A stretch of 9,940 nucleotides of DNA from CALBPI01 sp039814545 (GTDB taxonomy: Bacteria; Pseudomonadota; Gammaproteobacteria; Steroidobacterales; Woeseiaceae), in NCBI GenBank assembly GCA_039814545.1, contig JBCCBB010000102.1:1-9940 (forward strand), written 5' to 3'. A program made the translations under genes and the position numbers. The notes under the pieces are model-generated. The model had not been told where the DNA came from and searched no databases. It saw only the letters and a program-made list of their open reading frames with translations. Position 1 is the first letter of the stretch; the number at the start of each line of letters is the position of its first letter. This document shows positions 7,853-9,940 of the stretch, in pieces.

Positions 7853-8470
7853 ATGCGCCGGCGCGCCCTGGTCCTGCTTGTCGCGCTGCTCGCGGGCTGC
7901 GTGACCAAGGGTGTGCAGGAGCTGCCTGAGATCACCGACTGGCCCATGCGCCAGGACGTGCTCGGGGCGCTGGAGCAGTGGGAGCTCGTGGGCCGTATCG
8001 GCATCCGCACGCCCGAAGACAGCTCCAGCGGCTCGCTGAGCTGGCGCCAGCGCGGCGTGGACTTTCGCGCCGAGATCGACGGCCCGCTGGGCATCGGTGG
8101 CGTGCAGATGGTTGGCGACCCGCGCCGCGTCACGCTCTCGGGCAGCAAGATTGATACCGTGACGGTGCCCGACCCTGAACGCGAGCTCTGGCGGCAAACC
8201 GGGCTTCGCGTGCCGGTTGCGGGGCTGCGCTATTGGCTGCTGGGCGTGCCGTTGCCCGGCGAGCCGGCAGACATCGTCTTCGGCGATGATGGCCTGCCCG
8301 TGAGCATCGCGCAGTCGGGCTGGCGCATCGACTACACCGAGTACCGGCAATGGTCGTTGAATGCCCTGCCGCGCCGCATCAAGGCTGAATCGGGCGACAC
8401 GCGGCTCACCATAGTGGTGCGCGACTGGCGAATTCCGGGCGCAGCCGGACAGACTCAAGCGCGAAATTGA
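7853..8470 (+). CDS. lolB: Outer-membrane lipoprotein receptor LolB
   Basis: Receives lipoproteins from the periplasmic carrier LolA and inserts them into the outer membrane. 205 residues, within the LolB range. The N-terminus MRRRALVLLVALLAGC ends in a lipobox with Cys16 as the lipidated residue; Val at +2, not Asp, fits outer-membrane sorting. The body matches LolB: WELVGRIGIRT, a beta-rich SLSWRQRGVDFRAEIDGPLG segment whose PLG loop may hold the exposed leucine used for membrane insertion, then LRYWLLGVPLPG and a C-terminal GWRIDYTEY strand. ATG at 7853 has GGAG (7844-7847) 5 nt upstream and is 1 nt from the stop of the TPR gene, so the two are cotranscribed. The stop codon lies inside a candidate -35 box for the following tRNA. 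The ispE gene often found next is missing. Confidence 0.9.
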   Translation: MRRRALVLLVALLAGCVTKGVQELPEITDWPMRQDVLGALEQWELVGRIGIRTPEDSSSGSLSWRQRGVDFRAEIDGPLGIGGVQMVGDPRRVTLSGSKIDTVTVPDPERELWRQTGLRVPVAGLRYWLLGVPLPGEPADIVFGDDGLPVSIAQSGWRIDYTEYRQWSLNALPRRIKAESGDTRLTIVVRDWRIPGAAGQTQARN

Positions 8471-8495
8471 CAGCCAGCAAGCGGCTGACCACAAT
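8467..8495 (+). promoter_or_regulatory. Promoter for tRNA-Gln (and probably prs), overlapping the lolB stop
   Basis: TTGACA (8467-8472, a full consensus match) is followed after exactly 17 nt by CACAAT (8490-8495, 4 of 6 matches). The sequence right after the -10 is G/C-rich (CCCGTCTCGG), as is usual for stringently controlled stable-RNA promoters. Predicted transcription starts near 8502, about 72 nt before the tRNA. The lolB TGA (8468-8470) is inside the -35 hexamer. Confidence 0.6.
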
Positions 8496-8573
8496 CCCGT
8501 CTCGGACCAGCGGCACCCACAGGCGACGAAACGATCGCCGGGGCCTCTGGTAGCCAGGACGTCGGTCACCAAC

Positions 8574-8648
8574 TGGGGTGTAGCCAAGCGGTAAGGCAAC
8601 GGGTTTTGATCCCGTGATGCGCAGGTTCGAATCCTGCCACCCCAGCCA
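8574..8648 (+). tRNA. tRNA-Gln, anticodon TTG
   Basis: A full 75-nt cloverleaf can be folded by eye. The acceptor is TGGGGTG (8574-8580) with CACCCCA (8638-8644). The D-stem is GCC/GGC. The anticodon stem ACGGG/CCCGT encloses loop TTTTGAT, giving anticodon TTG at 8606-8608. The T-stem is GCAGG/CCTGC with loop TTCGAAT. G8645 is the discriminator, and CCA (8646-8648) is encoded in the genome. The weak U1-A72 pair and G73 are identity elements of bacterial tRNA-Gln. It reads CAA and, by wobble, CAG. Its place between lolB and prs is as in Pseudomonas, and it is probably cotranscribed with prs. Confidence 0.97.
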
Positions 8649-8653
8649 CCGAC

Positions 8654-8665
8654 GTTTCATGAAAC
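8654..8665. other. 12-bp perfect palindrome after tRNA-Gln
   Basis: GTTTCATGAAAC is a perfect inverted repeat beginning 6 nt downstream of the tRNA CCA end, in the short tRNA-prs spacer. It could be a protein site or part of the tRNA 3' processing region, or be chance. It does not match the known PurR box of prs genes. The ATG inside it is out of frame with prs. Confidence 0.3.
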
Positions 8666-8677
8666 TCGCAAGCCGTT

Positions 8678-8683
8678 GGGGGG
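8678..8683 (+). promoter_or_regulatory. G-run as ribosome binding site for prs
   Basis: GGGGGG ends 6 nt before GTG at 8690 but directly abuts the alternative TTG at 8684. The spacing favours GTG as the prs start. Confidence 0.5.
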
Positions 8684-8689
8684 TTGTCG

Positions 8690-9643
8690 GTGGAAATAGC
8701 CAGTCTCGCGTTGTTCTCGGGCAATGCGCATCCCAAACTCGCCGCCGATATTGCGCGCCACCTGCGCGTGCCGCTCGCCAAGGCCCATGTGGGCAAGTTC
8801 TCCGATGGTGAGACCACGGTCGAGATCCTCGAGAACATTCGTGGTCGTGAGACCTTCATCGTGCAGCCCACATGCCCGCCAGCCAATGACCACCTCATGG
8901 AGTTGCTGGTCATGGTCGACGCCTGCCGACGCGCCTCAGCGTCGCGTATCACCGCGGTCATCCCTTATTACGGCTACGCGCGCCAGGACCGACGCCCGCG
9001 GGCCTCCCGCGTGCCGATTACGGCCAAGCTCGTGGCCGAGCTCATCGCTGCGGCCGGTGTTGACCGCGTATTGACCGTCGACCTGCACGCCGACCAGATC
9101 CAGGGCTTCTTCGATATCCCCGTGGACAACGTCTACGCGAGCCCGATCCTGCTTGGCGACGTCTGGAAGAAGAAGTACCCCGAGATGGTGGTCGTGTCGC
9201 CCGATGTGGGTGGCGTGGTCCGCGCCCGAGCCCTGGCCAAGCGGCTCGACGACGCGGATCTCGCGATCATCGACAAACGCCGACCGCGCGCCAACGTCTC
9301 TGAGGTCATGAACATCATCGGTGAGGTGTCGGGCAAGCAGTGTGTACTCATTGACGACCTCGTCGATACGGCCGGTACGCTGTGCCAAGCTGCCGCCGCC
9401 CTCAAAGACCACGGCGCCCAGAGCGTGGCGGCCTACATCACACACCCCGTGTTCTCGGGGCCGGCGGTTGAGCGAATCTCGAACTCTGAGCTCGACGAGA
9501 TCGTGGTGACCGACACGATTCCGCTTAGTGAGGCTGCCGCGGCCTGCGGCCGCATCCGGCAATTGTCGACGGCCGAGCTGCTGGCCGAGACGCTGCGGCG
9601 AATCTCGGACGAAGAGTCCGTTTCGAGCCTGTACGTCGATTAG
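8690..9643 (+). CDS. prs: Ribose-phosphate pyrophosphokinase (PRPP synthetase)
   Basis: Transfers pyrophosphate from ATP to ribose 5-phosphate to give PRPP, the precursor of purines, pyrimidines, NAD, histidine and tryptophan; cytoplasmic. From GTG at 8690 it has 317 residues against 315 in E. coli. Motifs (numbered from that start) are LFSGNAHP at the N-terminus, YGYARQDRR ending at about 102 in the ATP site, TVDLHADQIQGFF at 129-141, the flexible catalytic loop DKRRPRAN at 195-202, and the PRPP-binding VLIDDLVDTAGT at 219-230. All expected residues of class I Prs are present. An in-frame TTG at 8684 would add two residues; the G-run spacing favours 8690. It lies 41 nt after tRNA-Gln and is followed by a probable terminator and rplY. 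Confidence 0.96.
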   Translation: MEIASLALFSGNAHPKLAADIARHLRVPLAKAHVGKFSDGETTVEILENIRGRETFIVQPTCPPANDHLMELLVMVDACRRASASRITAVIPYYGYARQDRRPRASRVPITAKLVAELIAAAGVDRVLTVDLHADQIQGFFDIPVDNVYASPILLGDVWKKKYPEMVVVSPDVGGVVRARALAKRLDDADLAIIDKRRPRANVSEVMNIIGEVSGKQCVLIDDLVDTAGTLCQAAAALKDHGAQSVAAYITHPVFSGPAVERISNSELDEIVVTDTIPLSEAAAACGRIRQLSTAELLAETLRRISDEESVSSLYVD

Positions 9644-9658
9644 GGGCGTCTGAAGCCC

Positions 9659-9696
9659 CCGAACCGGCTGAAATCCCGTTATTTCAGGGGTTTTGG
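9659..9696 (+). terminator. Probable terminator hairpin after prs
   Basis: The core stem CTGAAAT (9668-9674), loop CCCGTT, ATTTCAG (9681-9687) is perfect over 7 bp. It can be extended, with small bulges, by AACC (9662-9665) against GGTT (9689-9692) and CC (9659-9660) against GG (9695-9696). It lies 15 nt after the prs stop. The T-run is only TTTT (9691-9694) and partly within the stem, so termination may be incomplete or need Rho. Confidence 0.45.
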
Positions 9697-9706
9697 CCAA
9701 TTTCCC

Positions 9707-9736
9707 TTGCTGCGGGCACGCCCGCTGGCGTATATT
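9707..9736 (+). promoter_or_regulatory. Promoter of rplY
   Basis: TATATT (9731-9736) is a 5 of 6 match to the -10 consensus, and TTGCTG (9707-9712) stands 18 nt upstream as a weaker -35. Predicted transcription starts near 9743, giving an untranslated leader of about 87 nt before the rplY ATG. Confidence 0.5.
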
Positions 9737-9742
9737 TCGCGC

Positions 9743-9829
9743 CCGCGACGTACATCGTGGCTGTCAGGCTGGTCGCAAGCCCGACAACCGGCGTCGCATA
9801 ACAACACCCCAACTCAACCGGAGACTGTC
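9743..9829 (+). promoter_or_regulatory. Folded rplY leader, candidate bL25 autoregulatory RNA
   Basis: An outer stem GCGACG (9745-9750) with CGTCGC (9792-9797) encloses an inner hairpin. In the inner hairpin TGTC (9762-9765) pairs with GACA (9783-9786) and GGCT (9767-9770) with AGCC (9778-9781), around a 7-nt loop and one A/C mismatch. An unpaired A/C-rich stretch follows, up to the Shine-Dalgarno GGAG (9820-9823), which is 6 nt before the ATG. L25 leaders that control their own gene are known in Gammaproteobacteria; I infer membership from position and fold, not from a model match. Confidence 0.45.
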
Positions 9830-9940
9830 ATGGCTGACAAGATCGATCTGGTTGCGGAACTCCGGGAAGACCAGGGCAAAGGTGCGAGCCGCCGCCTGCG
9901 TCGCGAAGGGAAAGTCCCCGCAATCCTCTATGGTGCCGGC
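9830..9940 (+). CDS. rplY: Large ribosomal subunit protein bL25, 5' part
   Basis: The first 37 codons of bL25, cut by the right edge. The visible protein has the family's N-terminal signature, including QGKGASRRLRREGKVPAILYG, which binds 5S rRNA. The protein is part of the 50S subunit central protuberance region. Whether it is the short E. coli form or the longer CTC form with an extra C-terminal domain cannot be told here. The ATG at 9830 has GGAG (9820-9823) at 6-nt spacing. The prs-rplY order is conserved in Gammaproteobacteria. The gene appears to have its own promoter and leader. Confidence 0.93.
   Translation, partial: MADKIDLVAELREDQGKGASRRLRREGKVPAILYGAG

Noticed and set aside
8522..8558. 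Hairpins GGCGA/TCGCC (8522-8539) and CTGG/CCAG (8547-8557) before the tRNA considered as a lolB terminator
   Set aside because: Stems are short and no T-run follows; at most they belong to the tRNA precursor leader.
8406..8961. Minus-strand reading frames across tRNA-Gln that contain WQDSNLRITGSKPVALPLGYT and GVAGFEPAHHGIKTR-like strings
   Set aside because: These are the well-known false proteins produced by translating the antisense of a tRNA gene; the tRNA explains the similarity.

Overview
The window looks like a chromosomal housekeeping segment of a high-GC gammaproteobacterium. Three things suggest this: strongly G/C-biased third codon positions, the hemA-prfA block divergent from a TPR gene plus lolB, and the following tRNA-Gln-prs-rplY order, which is the arrangement known from Pseudomonas and relatives. 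I cannot name a genus from the sequence alone. I see no mobile element, CRISPR array, phage gene or pseudogene.

Left part (98-2644, + strand): a two-gene reverse transsulfuration operon. Cystathionine beta-synthase (PLP domain plus a CBS-domain pair) is followed 27 nt later by cystathionine gamma-lyase, so together they turn homocysteine plus serine into cysteine. Middle part (2648-6057, - strand): hemA, prfA and a cysteine-synthase-like PLP enzyme form a tight operon read towards the left edge. The first two start haem synthesis (glutamyl-tRNA reductase) and terminate translation (RF1). The third gene overlaps prfA by 4 nt and sits where prmC, the RF1 methyltransferase gene, is usually found. 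It meets the gamma-lyase gene tail to tail with only 3 nt between the stop codons.

Right part (6145-9940, + strand): after an 87-nt divergent intergenic region come a secreted TPR protein and the lipoprotein receptor gene lolB (1 nt apart). These are followed by a strong-looking promoter built over the lolB stop codon, tRNA-Gln(UUG), prs (PRPP synthetase), a probable terminator, and then a promoter and folded leader for rplY (bL25), which runs off the right edge. The ispE gene commonly found between lolB and the tRNA in related genomes is absent.

No clearly new system is visible. The points most worth a second look are the PLP enzyme in the prmC slot, the missing ispE, the candidate bL25 autoregulatory leader, and the promoter overlapping the lolB stop codon. 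Four of the eight genes whose start lies in the window use GTG or TTG. No stretch over 300 bases lacks a gene.
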